This document shows, one piece after another, positions 32,583 to 40,477 of a stretch of 58,443 nt of DNA. The stretch is from E44-bin32 sp034430595 (GTDB taxonomy: Bacteria > Chloroflexota > Anaerolineae > Anaerolineales > E44-bin32). The notes beneath the pieces were generated by a model that was given only the letters and a program-made list of their open reading frames with translations, did no database searches and was not told where the DNA came from. The position numbers and the translations under genes are program-made. Every line of letters begins with the position of its first letter. Positions within the stretch are counted from its first letter, which is position 1. The stretch is from contig DAOUEL010000086.1 in assembly GCA_034430595.1 (NCBI GenBank), forward strand, positions 1 to 58,443, read 5' to 3'.

Positions 32583-32641
32583 ATGGCGCAAACCGCCGTG
32601 ATGCGCTCGGGAATAGTTGCTCGAGCGAGGCGGTTTGCCAT
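32583..32641. repeat. Long two-tier inverted repeat
   Basis: An outer arm (32583-32597) pairs with 32629-32641 over 13 bases with a two-base bulge. An inner arm CGCTCG (32604-32609) pairs with CGAGCG (32622-32627). No T-run follows on either strand. It lies between the receiver gene and the membrane protein, and could be a weak terminator, an mRNA processing element or a palindromic repeat unit. Confidence 0.5.
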
Positions 32642-32732
32642 ACGAGAGTAGCACGCTTATGTGCGACTTGCTGTTCTGCTTGCCTTCGTAAAACCGACGG
32701 GTGCCTTAAAATTCGGCTCTTATATTTTACGA

Positions 32733-33155
32733 TTACCGGGCTGAAACCGGTTCGAATGCCAGGGAGCGGCCGGGTGCCAACGCGGCATCAATCGTCCCGA
32801 GCAGCTGCGGGATCGAGAAGGGTTTTGAAACGAATGCATCCGCACCGGCACAGCGAGCAGCCTCAACCTCTTCCGGCATGACACGGGCACTGACCACAAT
32901 TGTCGGTATCGTTTCAGTCCACCAGAGCGAACGGATTCGTCGTATTAGCCAGAGACCGTCGACTTCCGGCATCATGACATCGGTCAAGATCAGGTCGATC
33001 GGCATCATCTCAAGGATTTTCAAAGCCTCCTCGACACAATGGGCCAGGTGAACATGAAAGCCCTGTGTCTGCAGAATTTCGCGCATTATCTCGCAAAAGA
33101 CCGTATCGTCATCGACCACCAGGACATTGCTGTGGGATTGCGTGAATGACAGCAT
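32733..33155 (-). CDS. Single-domain response regulator
   Basis: A 140-residue CheY-like receiver with no output domain. VLVVDDDTVFCEIMREIL gives the acidic pocket, LILTDVMMPEVDGLWL the phosphoacceptor Asp, TIPTIVVSARV the Thr/Ser switch, and ADAFVSKPFSIPQLL the conserved Lys. Start 33155 is chosen because GGAGGGGAG lies seven bases upstream; an earlier ATG adds 17 unrelated residues. Stand-alone receivers serve as phosphate shuttles or bind partner proteins. It sits near two giant kinases, but its cognate partner cannot be fixed from sequence. Confidence 0.9.
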   Translation of the reverse strand: MLSFTQSHSNVLVVDDDTVFCEIMREILQTQGFHVHLAHCVEEALKILEMMPIDLILTDVMMPEVDGLWLIRRIRSLWWTETIPTIVVSARVMPEEVEAARCAGADAFVSKPFSIPQLLGTIDAALAPGRSLAFEPVSAR

Positions 33156-33261
33156 GCACAACTCCCCTCCACCAAGGTGAAGGGTATTGTGCAAGCGGCG
33201 TGCCAACTTACAGCGGGTTGGCGTTTTTCAGTTCTTTGAGGAGTCCTGCGCCGAATCCCTT

Positions 33262-35010
33262 TTAGGGAGCAGCGATAATGGGTTCGATCAGGGACCAGGT
33301 CGCCCCGCCATCGGCAGTTCGGACGAGAGCAACTTCGGTCCCACTACGCGCGATCGCCCAGCCATGCTCGGCATCAAGAAAATTGAAATCTCCTTCCCAG
33401 ATGACGGACTTGCGCGGCTGCCACGTTTGGCCTCCATCTTCAGACCAGAAGATGTCCTTACCAAGAGCCCAGCCATGCTGGCGGTCGAGAAAATAGGCTG
33501 CCGTTGCCGGAAATGCTTCGATATCCCAGTTCTGGCCTCCGTCGTCCGTCGAGTAAAGATAAGATTCCAGGATCTTTTCCCCCTCACCTTGGCAGCGGAC
33601 GAGCAGTAGGCCTTCCTCGGAAGAAAATGGGTGCGGATCGACTGCCTCGCAGTAAAGCACACCTGCCTCCCCGCTGGTCATAGGTGGGGTGGGTAGGCTG
33701 ACCTCATCCCAGGTCCGGCCTGCATCGAGCGTCACTTCGAGCAGTGCACCCTCATCGACCAGAAACGGACAGGCACCGGTCATCCATCCATATTGGGCAT
33801 CGAACAAAATGAGCTTATTCCGCTGGCAGGTATCGACTGTGTCCTGAGGCTCCAGCACCGTGGTGTAATTCTGTCCTCCGTCGGAGGAGGCCAGCAGAGC
33901 GTACGCGTGATTGCCCATGCCGACGAAGTAGCGTATCAAGAGCAAACCATTACCATCTTCGACGAAATCGATCAGCGGAGGGGCTTCAGCCAGATCCGCA
34001 AATAGGCGAATGCCGGCGCTCTGCCAGGATGAACCCCAATCATTGGTAACCCATAGGCTGAGCACCAGTGGAGCGCGCGTTGGGTCCGAATACCAGTAAG
34101 TAACCTGGGCTTTGCCGCCGGCTTGAAAAAATGCGCTGGCTTGCTTCGGATCGGCCCCTGCACCTGAGTTGGGCTCGGGCGGTGTAATATCGACCCAGCT
34201 CTTACCTCCGTCGACCGTTCGCAGGATATGCTGGTCCGTATTCGGAAGTCCCCCGACAGCCCAACCATGGTCCAGATCTGACATTGAGATCTCTTCGAAC
34301 TCGATCATGGATCCGGGTGGTAGAGAGGTAATTGGCACCGCATCCGGCACGGGTCCAAAGCGACCGCACGGGCCGTTGAAATTTGCCGCGGCAGCTGGAA
34401 TCCAACCCGGCCTCGACAGCCCCATGCTGCTCACTGCCAGGTCTAGTTCGAGCCAATCGTCCGGGGTCCGGCTGACCACGCTGGCGTAAGCATTGACCTG
34501 CAATGACCCGACAACTGGCGCAGACTCACTCGCTGCGCTGAATATCGGTTCCTCTCCCATCGCCATCGTGAAGCAGACGTTCGCTGGAAGCGAGGGCAAC
34601 GTTGGCAGGGTTTCACAATCGCCCTGCAGCGAGCCGCTGCTGGGCGGCAGCCAACGCAGCCGGAACAGGCCGGTGTTGCCAGCCTGCGCGACGCCGGGAT
34701 CGAACCCGATCCAGCCGTCCTGTGTCAACCCGCTCACCTGCAGTGGGTTATCATCCGGAACCTGCCCGAAGATCTCGGCCTGAGTACTGGGGCGTTTATA
34801 GGCTGTGAGCCCGCCGGCTGAGCCAACAAGGCACGGCTCGCGGTGTGTAGCTCCGGTTTTTGGAGTCTCGCTGGCAGGTAGAGAGGTCTCAATCAACCCT
34901 GGTTCCGTCGGGGTCGCTCCGGATGAAGCGGGAGTGGTCGCGGGTTGGGAAGTGCATGCACCCAGGACGAACGCCAAGCTTACCGCAATCAAACTGGTTC
35001 GTTTCGCCAT
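33262..35010 (-). CDS. Lipoprotein with SH3-like region and Ycf48/BNR-type propeller
   Basis: A 582-residue lipoprotein. The signal peptide ends in FVLGAC and a Ser/Thr/Pro linker follows. Residues of roughly 55-225 look like two SH3-like units (GLTAYKRPSTQAEIFGQV and EEPIFSAASESAPVVGSL). The rest is a BNR or Ycf48-type propeller with repeats such as HGWAVGG...ILRTVDGGKSW, YSTDDGGQNW and FWSEDGGQTWQPR. Such propellers bind partner proteins or glycans; no catalytic residues are visible. ATG 35010 has GGAGAG just upstream and gives the proper signal peptide, unlike an ATG eleven codons earlier. Confidence 0.85.
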   Translation of the reverse strand: MAKRTSLIAVSLAFVLGACTSQPATTPASSGATPTEPGLIETSLPASETPKTGATHREPCLVGSAGGLTAYKRPSTQAEIFGQVPDDNPLQVSGLTQDGWIGFDPGVAQAGNTGLFRLRWLPPSSGSLQGDCETLPTLPSLPANVCFTMAMGEEPIFSAASESAPVVGSLQVNAYASVVSRTPDDWLELDLAVSSMGLSRPGWIPAAAANFNGPCGRFGPVPDAVPITSLPPGSMIEFEEISMSDLDHGWAVGGLPNTDQHILRTVDGGKSWVDITPPEPNSGAGADPKQASAFFQAGGKAQVTYWYSDPTRAPLVLSLWVTNDWGSSWQSAGIRLFADLAEAPPLIDFVEDGNGLLLIRYFVGMGNHAYALLASSDGGQNYTTVLEPQDTVDTCQRNKLILFDAQYGWMTGACPFLVDEGALLEVTLDAGRTWDEVSLPTPPMTSGEAGVLYCEAVDPHPFSSEEGLLLVRCQGEGEKILESYLYSTDDGGQNWDIEAFPATAAYFLDRQHGWALGKDIFWSEDGGQTWQPRKSVIWEGDFNFLDAEHGWAIARSGTEVALVRTADGGATWSLIEPIIAAP

Positions 35011-35160
35011 CCCGCTCTCCTCTCCAGACGAAGTCCCCGGCAAGAATACTACACCCGACAGTCTTGTGCTGACTCTGCAAGACCAACTACATGGGGAACA
35101 TGTTGGGTTGAAATGGAGGGAGAGGTCCTGGTATTGGCTCGAGGAAGGTATCGAACATAA

Positions 35161-35197
35161 ATCCCCCTACCTGTCCGGGAGCGGGAGGTAGGGGGAT
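35161..35197. terminator. Hairpin between cpaF and the propeller lipoprotein gene
   Basis: A perfect 12-bp stem (35161-35172 with 35186-35197) with a 13-base loop lies about 115 bases beyond the cpaF stop. On the minus strand only TTTAT follows, so termination would be inefficient. It may instead act within the leader of the lipoprotein message. Confidence 0.5.
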
Positions 35198-35313
35198 CAG
35201 CAGGGTGAATCCCATGAGTATTCTTCAGTTAATTGCCTTGTGCCAAACAAGTCTCATGTCGGATGCGGCTTTTTCGTGCGCCACCATGCTTTTCTATTGG
35301 CTGGTGGATCATC

Positions 35314-36618
35314 CTAATGCTGGGTGGTCGAATTGAAGCCCCGGTTTGGGGTCGCAAACCATTCGGCCGGCAGCTTGAACCCGGCCGCCTTCAGGCGGCC
35401 TTCGAACATCGGACGCATGCCGGTTGAGACCAGGCTTCCCTGGATCATTCCGTTTTCGTCCACCCCGGCTTCCTCGAAGCGGAAGAGTTCAGTCATGACG
35501 ATCGTCTCGCCTTCCATGCCCATCACTTCCGAAATCGAGGTCACCTTGCGGCTGCCATCCCGCAGGCGCGACTGCTGCACGATGAGATCGACAGCAGAGG
35601 CAATCTGCTCACGAACAACCTTCAATGGCAGATCAAATCCCGCCAGCAGTACGAGCGTTTCCAGCCGCGAGGCAGCGTCACGCGGCGAGTTGGCATGCAC
35701 GGTGGTCAGTGATCCGTCGTGACCGGTGTTCATCGCCTGCAGCATGTCGAGTGCCTCACCGCCGCGAACCTCGCCAACGATGATTCGGTCTGGCCGCATG
35801 CGCAGTGAATTCCGCACCAGGCTGCGGATCCCGACCTCACCCTTACCATCGGCGTTGGCCGGTTTGGCCTCGAGCCGGAAGACGTGCTCCTGATGAAGCT
35901 GAAGCTCGGCAGCATCTTCGATCGTCACGATCCGCTCACCTTCGGGAATGTACCCGGTCAGGATGTTCAGCAACGTCGTCTTACCGGATCCCGTTCCACC
36001 CGAGACAACCGCGTTCAGACGAGCGATGACACACGCCTCCAGGAATCCGGCGCCGTGCTCGGAGATCGATCCAAGCTGGATCAAATCATCGATGTTCATC
36101 CGTTCACGTGCGAATTTGCGGATCGTGATGCCGGGTCCATCGAGTGCGACCGGAGGGATGACCGCGTTTACACGTGAACCATCCGGCAGCCGGGCATCGA
36201 CCATTGGCTGTTCCGTGTCGATTCGCCGGCCGATGGGGGTGATGATGCGGTCGATCAAGTGCAGAATTTCATCGGTCGATAATCGGATCGAGCTCTTCTC
36301 GATCATCCCGCGCCGCTCGACGTAAATCTGGTCCGGTCCATTGATCATAATTTCGGTGATGTCCGGGTCATCCAACAGGCGCTGAATTGAGCCGAATCCC
36401 AGCACATCCGACATCACCTCTGTCAGCAGTTCACGCTTGAGCGATTCGGGCAGGTTGACCTTGGCATGCTGGTAGGCTTTTTCGAGCAGAGCTTGTAACT
36501 TCGCCTCGTTCGGTGGTCCGTCGCCATTGAAACTGCGTTTAACTTGCTCCTTCAACCACTCCCGGAGCTGATCCAACGCACCGGCTGGGATCGATCTCGT
36601 GGTCTCAATTGTTGCCAT
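35314..36618 (-). CDS. cpaF: CpaF/TadA-type secretion ATPase
   Basis: A 434-residue hexameric ATPase of the type II/IV secretion superfamily, CpaF branch, which powers Tad-pilus assembly. The N-terminal domain runs to about 180 (FGSIQRLLDDPDITEIMINGPDQIYVERRG). The ATPase core has Walker A VVSGGTGSGKTTLLN, the Asp box region IVTIEDAAELQLHQEH, Walker B MRPDRIIVGEVRGGEALD and the His box TTVHANSPRDAASRLE. All catalytic elements are present. No TadB/TadC platform, pilin or CpaE gene is next to it. A small protein gene overlaps its start by 14 bases, which suggests a dedicated partner. Confidence 0.93.
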   Translation of the reverse strand: MATIETTRSIPAGALDQLREWLKEQVKRSFNGDGPPNEAKLQALLEKAYQHAKVNLPESLKRELLTEVMSDVLGFGSIQRLLDDPDITEIMINGPDQIYVERRGMIEKSSIRLSTDEILHLIDRIITPIGRRIDTEQPMVDARLPDGSRVNAVIPPVALDGPGITIRKFARERMNIDDLIQLGSISEHGAGFLEACVIARLNAVVSGGTGSGKTTLLNILTGYIPEGERIVTIEDAAELQLHQEHVFRLEAKPANADGKGEVGIRSLVRNSLRMRPDRIIVGEVRGGEALDMLQAMNTGHDGSLTTVHANSPRDAASRLETLVLLAGFDLPLKVVREQIASAVDLIVQQSRLRDGSRKVTSISEVMGMEGETIVMTELFRFEEAGVDENGMIQGSLVSTGMRPMFEGRLKAAGFKLPAEWFATPNRGFNSTTQH

Positions 36619-36901
36619 GAAGCTGCCTCGTGCTTTCTTCCAGGGGCTGGATCCAGAGGATATGTTCGATGTTTAGCGCCATGAAATCGAGTGGATCGGG
36701 ATTGTCCTGTCCAAGAAAGCTGACTTCGGTCACGGCGAGGAAGCCTGTACCTTTCTCGAGGTCATCGAGCAAGCGATGCCCTGGATGAAGGTGGATTGTG
36801 CCTTCGAGCTGGCAGGTCGGAATCTGGATGACAGCACGAACAGGGTTCTTTTTAATGACGTCGGTAAAGTACTTCCCTTTTCGGTCAAGCCGCAATGTCA
36901 T
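36605..36901 (-). CDS. Small hypothetical protein coupled to cpaF
   Basis: A 98-residue soluble protein. It opens MTLRLDRKGKYFTDVIKKNPVRAVIQ, continues with an IPTCQLEGTIHLHPGHRLLDDL strand-rich core and ends IEHILWIQPLEES. It may belong to one of the small DUF families common in Chloroflexota (DUF6812 came to mind), but I could not confirm this. GAGGTGA precedes the ATG at 36901; an ATG 14 codons earlier lacks such a site. The end overlaps the cpaF start by 14 bases, so the two are co-translated and may work together. Confidence 0.7.
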   Translation of the reverse strand: MTLRLDRKGKYFTDVIKKNPVRAVIQIPTCQLEGTIHLHPGHRLLDDLEKGTGFLAVTEVSFLGQDNPDPLDFMALNIEHILWIQPLEESTRQLHGNN

Positions 36902-37219
36902 TTTCACCTCGCTGGTGCTATAGCCGCCCATGATGGGAGTCATAGCAAACGATCACATAAGAAACGACAGGTACTCCCCCTATTGGTTCATGCAGTAATT
37001 GGTTTCAGCGAATACCGGAGTGGAGACGGTGGAAGTCCCGGGCTCATCAATACAATCTGCATTCTAGACTGATATAAAGCCCGGCGACCTTCCGGTCAGC
37101 TTACAATGCGTTTCGCCTGAAAATCAGAGGAAATGGGAAAGCAACGTATGGGGCGAAGAGGATCAAGTGCTGGGTTGGAATTCCGTTATAACCTGAGCTA
37201 GCCCTTGCTTGCAGCTTGC
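36902..37219. other. 318-base intergenic region upstream of the small cpaF partner
   Basis: The stretch contains a GACC-GGAA-GGTC tetraloop-type hairpin (37091-37102). No confident promoter pair, gene or RNA family was recognised. It separates the PD40 lipoprotein gene from the cpaF pair, all on the minus strand. Confidence 0.35.
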
Positions 37220-38173
37220 TCAGCGCGCATATGCGATGTAAAGGTCGGCTTCGACCAATTCACCATCGATCAGGTAGTGATGTACGAAGTACAGATTTCC
37301 GGCAGCGTCAAGGGTCGGCTCGCCGGCGAATTGTGAAACGATCAGCTCGGGTGGTCCCCAATCTCCATCAGTCAAATTCGAACGGTAGACCGCGGGAGTG
37401 CCTTGATAAGTGCGGGTGAACCACAATTCCTGACCAGAGGATGAGATAAAGGGCCAACCTTCATCCCCGGGCGTATTGAGCGAGGCCAGGTTGACCGGCG
37501 TCGACCAGGTCTCGCCTTCACGGTGGCTAACCCATAGATCCACCCCGCCGGTACCTCCCGGTGCGTTCGAGTGAAAGAATAGATCGCGGCCATCGGGTGA
37601 GATGTGCATCTCGCCAATCTCGTAGGACTCATTCAGCAGTTCGCCCGCGTTGCGCAGGTCAGTAAACGTGTCCCCCTCCTGGCGTGCTGTCCAGAAATCG
37701 ACGCCGCGGAAGTTCCCCTTTCTGGCCGAGCAGAACCAGAGCACACCATCCTGGAAAAATGGGCAACCATCCAGGGCCAGCTCATCGGGCTGGATAAGCC
37801 GTACCCGTTCAGGTTGCGACCAGCCGCCCGCGCTTTGGTATGAGCGGTAGATGCCGGCAATGCCTCCAACTAGCTCCTCTTCCGGTGGTTGGACAATGGC
37901 CGGCGAGAAGAAGAAGTACAGGACGCTTCCGTCAGGCGTGATGAACGGTGAATCCTCCGCCCCGGCTGTGTTGATCGGCCCGGGAACTGGAACGGGCTCA
38001 GAGTAGCTCGCAATGTGGATTTGCGGTGGATGTGGATCGTCAGCGGGAGTAATCTTGACCGCCGTGTCTGGAATGGAGTCGAGCCGATCGACGAACTCAG
38101 CTCGGTACGCCCCTGACGTCCCGCAGGCCGAAAGCAGCGTACAAACGAGAATCCAGGTCGGTATTCGCTTCAT
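37220..38173 (-). CDS. PD40/TolB-like propeller lipoprotein
   Basis: A 317-residue lipoprotein: the signal peptide MKRIPTWILVCTLLSACGTSG has a lipobox Cys at 17. The mature part is a beta-propeller of PD40/WD40-like repeats: EDSPFITPDGSVLYFFFSP, GEMHISPDGRDLFFHSN, GDEGWPFISSSGQELWFTRT and AAGNLYFVHHYL. Such repeats occur in TolB and in many surface binding proteins. A run of motifs such as GGVDLWVSHREGETWS is typical of the OmpA-associated PD40 group. No enzyme motif is seen. It stands alone between the cpaF pair and the MFS gene. Confidence 0.85.
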   Translation of the reverse strand: MKRIPTWILVCTLLSACGTSGAYRAEFVDRLDSIPDTAVKITPADDPHPPQIHIASYSEPVPVPGPINTAGAEDSPFITPDGSVLYFFFSPAIVQPPEEELVGGIAGIYRSYQSAGGWSQPERVRLIQPDELALDGCPFFQDGVLWFCSARKGNFRGVDFWTARQEGDTFTDLRNAGELLNESYEIGEMHISPDGRDLFFHSNAPGGTGGVDLWVSHREGETWSTPVNLASLNTPGDEGWPFISSSGQELWFTRTYQGTPAVYRSNLTDGDWGPPELIVSQFAGEPTLDAAGNLYFVHHYLIDGELVEADLYIAYAR

Positions 38174-38278
38174 CGGTGGCGTCCTTTCTGCTCCTGATTT
38201 TCGGAATTCCCCAGGACCTGGTAGTAGGCGGTCTACTCATTAATACAACGTACTTTCACTTGATGTCGCGCCGGAGGC

Positions 38279-39556
38279 CTATGACTCGGGAGGGAGGGAG
38301 TCAGGTGACGCCTGTGTGCTCGACCTGCCGTGGCTCTCGGGAACACCGACCAGGATTCCAAGGCTGGCGAGGGCCATGACTGCCGTTGCGATGAAAAGTG
38401 CCGTATAGCCCAGGAAGGCTCCCGGCTGAAGTGCATTAATCCAGTCGATTCCTGGCCCCGCCAGGCGGCTTAGAGCACCAGCACCGGCGGTTGCCAGGTT
38501 GGTCAGTCCGAGGAATTTTCCGGCCTGGCCGACCGGTGCGAGATCGTTAGCCAGAGCCCAGTTCGCACTGATGAAAAGGCCTATTCCAGCGCCGATAACA
38601 CTGCCATAGATAAGGATCGAGCTTGAGCTGTCAGCGATCGTCATAAGCAGGCTTCCGACAACAACGAATATGGTTGCGACGAGATGCATTGGCTTGCGGC
38701 CAAAGCGATCACTCAAATACCCGGCCAGGATCGAAAACCCGATCAGCGTTAGTACGATCGTCGCCAGCAGGTCACCGGTTAACTTCACCGGGTCGGCGAT
38801 GTTAAGCGTGTCGCGAATGTAATACTGGGCAAAGGTCTGGACGCCGTAAACCCCGGACAGGAAAAGCAAGCGGACGACAATTAACCGCCAAAAGGCGGGG
38901 TGGGTCCGGATGCCAAGCTCGCGCAGTGGGGGAAGCCCCTCCATCTCGCTCTCGTGCTGGATGGGATCTCTTTGCTCCCGAACCCCGAATAGCGTGAAGG
39001 CAGCACCGAGCAGGAGGAATCCGGCGATAATTGCCATCGCCGAGCCGATATGCTGCGGGTCGAGGACGCGCCCGATGAGCAGGGATGAAATCACCAACCC
39101 GGCCATATCGAAGACGTTCTTTACGCCGCTGGCCATGCCCATCTGGGAGGTTGGCACCCGGTCGTGCATCAAACCCTGCGCCGGGCCATGGGCCAGGTTG
39201 GATGTGAGCTGCAAGCCAATGTAGGCCACGGCCAGCAGAACCAGGTTCGTACTGGCCGCCAGCAGCGCCAGGAAGATCAAATCCAGACCGCTCCCGATAG
39301 CAATCCACGGCCGGCGGCGGCCGATTCGCGTTGTCCAGCGGTCGCTTAAACCACCGGATAGCGGCTGAACGATCATCGCCACGATCAGCCCGACGAAGGT
39401 CAACAGGCCCAGGGCGGTATTCTTGCGAGCATCCGAAACAAAGGAGAGCAGCACAGCTGGCAAGACCAGCACATGCAGGCTGTTCCACATGAAAGAGAGA
39501 CCGAGCCAATAGGCATTTAAATTGATCAGTTCGCCAATCCGTACTCTGGCTTTCAT
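38279..39556 (-). CDS. MFS transporter
   Basis: A 425-residue major facilitator carrier with about twelve membrane segments. The loop 2-3 signature is clear (GGLSDRWTTRIGRRRPWI) and repeats in the second half (AGYLSDRFGRKPM). The first helix region (NLNAYWLGLSFMWNSLHVLVLPAVLL) and the GRRRPWI loop resemble the sugar-carrier SLC45/GPH-like branch of MFS, but the substrate cannot be fixed. ATG 39556 has AAGGAG five bases upstream. The acyltransferase gene ends nine bases before it, so the two genes form an operon. This pairing could mean the carrier moves a lipid or an acylated product; that is inference. Confidence 0.88.
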   Translation of the reverse strand: MKARVRIGELINLNAYWLGLSFMWNSLHVLVLPAVLLSFVSDARKNTALGLLTFVGLIVAMIVQPLSGGLSDRWTTRIGRRRPWIAIGSGLDLIFLALLAASTNLVLLAVAYIGLQLTSNLAHGPAQGLMHDRVPTSQMGMASGVKNVFDMAGLVISSLLIGRVLDPQHIGSAMAIIAGFLLLGAAFTLFGVREQRDPIQHESEMEGLPPLRELGIRTHPAFWRLIVVRLLFLSGVYGVQTFAQYYIRDTLNIADPVKLTGDLLATIVLTLIGFSILAGYLSDRFGRKPMHLVATIFVVVGSLLMTIADSSSSILIYGSVIGAGIGLFISANWALANDLAPVGQAGKFLGLTNLATAGAGALSRLAGPGIDWINALQPGAFLGYTALFIATAVMALASLGILVGVPESHGRSSTQASPDSLPPES

Positions 39557-39565
39557 CTCCACTCC

Positions 39566-40318
39566 TTAGGCATACCTGCCGCGAAGCGCTGCCGGTAGGC
39601 AAGCGGCGATCCCGCGCATAACCTGGGTGAGGACTTCGTTACCGGGGATATTCGCTGAATTCGATTCGTGTGTTAGATCCAATGCCTCGCCAAACTTTGT
39701 GATCAGCCTACCTCGATTCTCAAAGACGCCAACCGGGACCAAACTCATGCCGCGCTTATAAAGGTGTTGAAACAGGTGGCTGACCCCTGCCGGAGGTATT
39801 TGGAGCGTGCCATCCTGCGAATCACTTCCCTCCGGGGCAATCGCAATCACAGGTTCTGGAACTTGATCGATATACCGCAGTAAAGAGCGAACAGCTGTCG
39901 CGCGAGCGCCGAACTCCGCCAGCCGGGGCGGCATCGGCGGAGCGCTTGTGAAACCATAGCTGCGGGCGATGCGGGCCAGCACCCAGCGTGACATCGGCGT
40001 GACCGTCCAGGATCGCAGCTGATCCGGGTATACCCAGGCCGAGGTCATCATCCAGTGCGTCTCCACCGGCATCGCAGCAGCAATGCTCAGGGCAATCCAC
40101 CAGGCTCCGAACCCCGAGCGGGTATAATGATTGACCGCCACGACGATCCCACGGTCGCTCACGTGGGGAGGGGTGCCTTCGATCAGCGGTGCTGGGCGTA
40201 TTCGCTGGGTCAGGCGAACTGCATCCTGCCTGAACGAACGTGGACGGGCAAGTAGGAGCGGAAGTACAATCGAGAGAACATGTGGCTCAAAGGCCGGATA
40301 GTTCGGGTAGTTGGTCAC
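39566..40318 (-). CDS. PlsC-like acyltransferase, divergent
   Basis: A 250-residue protein with glycerolphosphate-acyltransferase features: GIVVAVNHYTRSGFGAWW in block I and PVIAIAPEGSDSQDGTLQIP in block III. In block I the His is followed by YTRSG, with no Asp or Glu four residues on, so the standard HX4D dyad is missing. The substrate may differ, or catalysis may be lost. It starts at a GTG. It is directly upstream of the MFS gene on the same strand (nine-base gap). It is unrelated in detail to the PlsC-like protein at 25159. Confidence 0.75.
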   Translation of the reverse strand: MTNYPNYPAFEPHVLSIVLPLLLARPRSFRQDAVRLTQRIRPAPLIEGTPPHVSDRGIVVAVNHYTRSGFGAWWIALSIAAAMPVETHWMMTSAWVYPDQLRSWTVTPMSRWVLARIARSYGFTSAPPMPPRLAEFGARATAVRSLLRYIDQVPEPVIAIAPEGSDSQDGTLQIPPAGVSHLFQHLYKRGMSLVPVGVFENRGRLITKFGEALDLTHESNSANIPGNEVLTQVMRGIAACLPAALRGRYA

Positions 40319-40386
40319 AGAGGCTAAGTATAGAAAAACTCCAAAGAAAGGCGAACCTGGCTCGGCAATGGGGAAGAAGGTCTCGG

Positions 40387-40415
40387 TTGATTCGGGGGAT
40401 TGTATATCCCATAAT
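40387..40415 (+). promoter_or_regulatory. Sigma-70 type promoter for the calcium-repeat lipoprotein
   Basis: TTGATT (40387-40392) and CATAAT (40410-40415) are separated by 17 bases. The predicted start is about 55 bases before the lipoprotein ATG, which itself has AGAGGGAG six bases upstream. Confidence 0.6.
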
Positions 40416-40477
40416 GAAGCGACTCAGCCAGTGAGATTGGCTCAGAGCTCGATCATCGATGCCAGAGGGAGCATCAG

